A stretch of 6,371 nucleotides of DNA from the NCBI GenBank assembly GCA_018224505.1, contig JAGTVD010000430.1, positions 1 through 6,371 of the forward strand, read 5' to 3'. Each line of letters starts with the position of its first letter. Positions within the stretch are counted from its first letter, which is position 1. Shown piece by piece: positions 6,260 through 6,371 of this stretch. Source of the DNA: Desulfatitalea sp. (GTDB lineage Bacteria > Desulfobacterota > Desulfobacteria > Desulfobacterales > Desulfosarcinaceae). The notes under the pieces are model-generated. The model did not search any database. It was not told where the DNA came from and saw only the letters and a list, made by a program, of their open reading frames with translations. The position numbers were made by a program, and so were the translations under genes.

Positions 6260-6371
6260 TTAAGCCGGTGCTGCCGGCAGCACCTCCTGCTGTGCAAAGT
6301 AAACCGGCCATTGGATGAATGGCGTGGGCTGTCCGGCGATCGGATCGATATGGTTGAAGATATAAAAAACA
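6260..6371 (-). CDS. C-terminal fragment of an unidentified protein (5' part outside window)
   Basis: One minus-strand frame is open from the window edge to a TAA at 6262-6260 and gives 36 residues. They include YIFNHIDPIAGQPTPFIQ and, near the end, WPVYFAQQ followed by a short Ala/Pro-rich tail. I do not recognise the family and name no function. Three things support coding: third codon positions are richer in G and C than in the competing open frame, the residues are varied and protein-like rather than repetitive, and a terminator in the right direction follows downstream. No start can be seen. A non-coding origin remains possible. Confidence 0.45.
   Translation of the reverse strand, partial: VFYIFNHIDPIAGQPTPFIQWPVYFAQQEVLPAAPA
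6267..6284. repeat. Perfect 18-base palindrome
   Basis: GGTGCTGCCGGCAGCACC is its own reverse complement, with no loop. It lies over the last codons of the right-edge fragment, where it encodes part of the Ala/Pro-rich tail. No T-run follows in either direction, so it is not a terminator. It could bind a dimeric protein or be a chance product of GC-rich coding sequence; only one copy is seen here. Confidence 0.4.

Noticed and set aside
6174..6371. Alternative minus-strand open frame at the right edge, ending at 6174
   Set aside because: Its third codon positions are less GC-rich than those of the competing frame, and the peptide looks like a frame-shifted shadow.

Overview
This is a GC-rich bacterial chromosome segment. 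Nearly all of it is one leftward (minus-strand) run of conserved housekeeping genes for translation, RNA modification and protein targeting. In transcription order the genes are ffh, rpsP, a KH-domain gene (khpA type), rimM, trmD, a second SPOUT-type RNA methyltransferase, rplS, rnhB, yraN and rsmI. The last gene runs off the left edge. The order ffh-rpsP-KH-rimM-trmD-rplS-rnhB-yraN is a classical bacterial cluster. A PF09936-like methyltransferase between trmD and rplS, together with high GC, suggests a deltaproteobacterium (Desulfobacterota, perhaps a sulfate reducer). That assignment is inferred from gene order, not from a search.

Right end (6031-6371): a 36-codon C-terminal fragment of an unrecognised minus-strand gene enters from the right edge and stops at 6260. 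After a roughly 130-base gap come a good rho-independent terminator (6129-6099) and, directly after it, a sigma-70-like promoter (6096-6068). The promoter points into ffh. This looks like the boundary between the upstream transcription unit and the cluster.

Cluster body (6030-1): the genes are tightly packed. Several overlap (khpA/rimM, trmD/methyltransferase, rnhB/yraN, yraN/rsmI), which suggests one long co-transcribed and partly translationally coupled operon. I see no terminator inside it. The 72-base gap before rplS holds only a weak possible internal promoter.

Shared job: Ffh targets nascent membrane and secreted proteins. RpsP and RplS are ribosomal proteins. RimM matures the 30S subunit, RsmI methylates 16S rRNA and TrmD methylates tRNA. 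The KH protein and the extra SPOUT enzyme probably act on RNA, RnhB removes ribonucleotides from DNA, and YraN is a nuclease-fold protein of uncertain role. I found no mobile element, CRISPR array, tRNA or rRNA. The least understood pieces are the SPOUT methyltransferase beside trmD and the unidentified fragment at the right edge.
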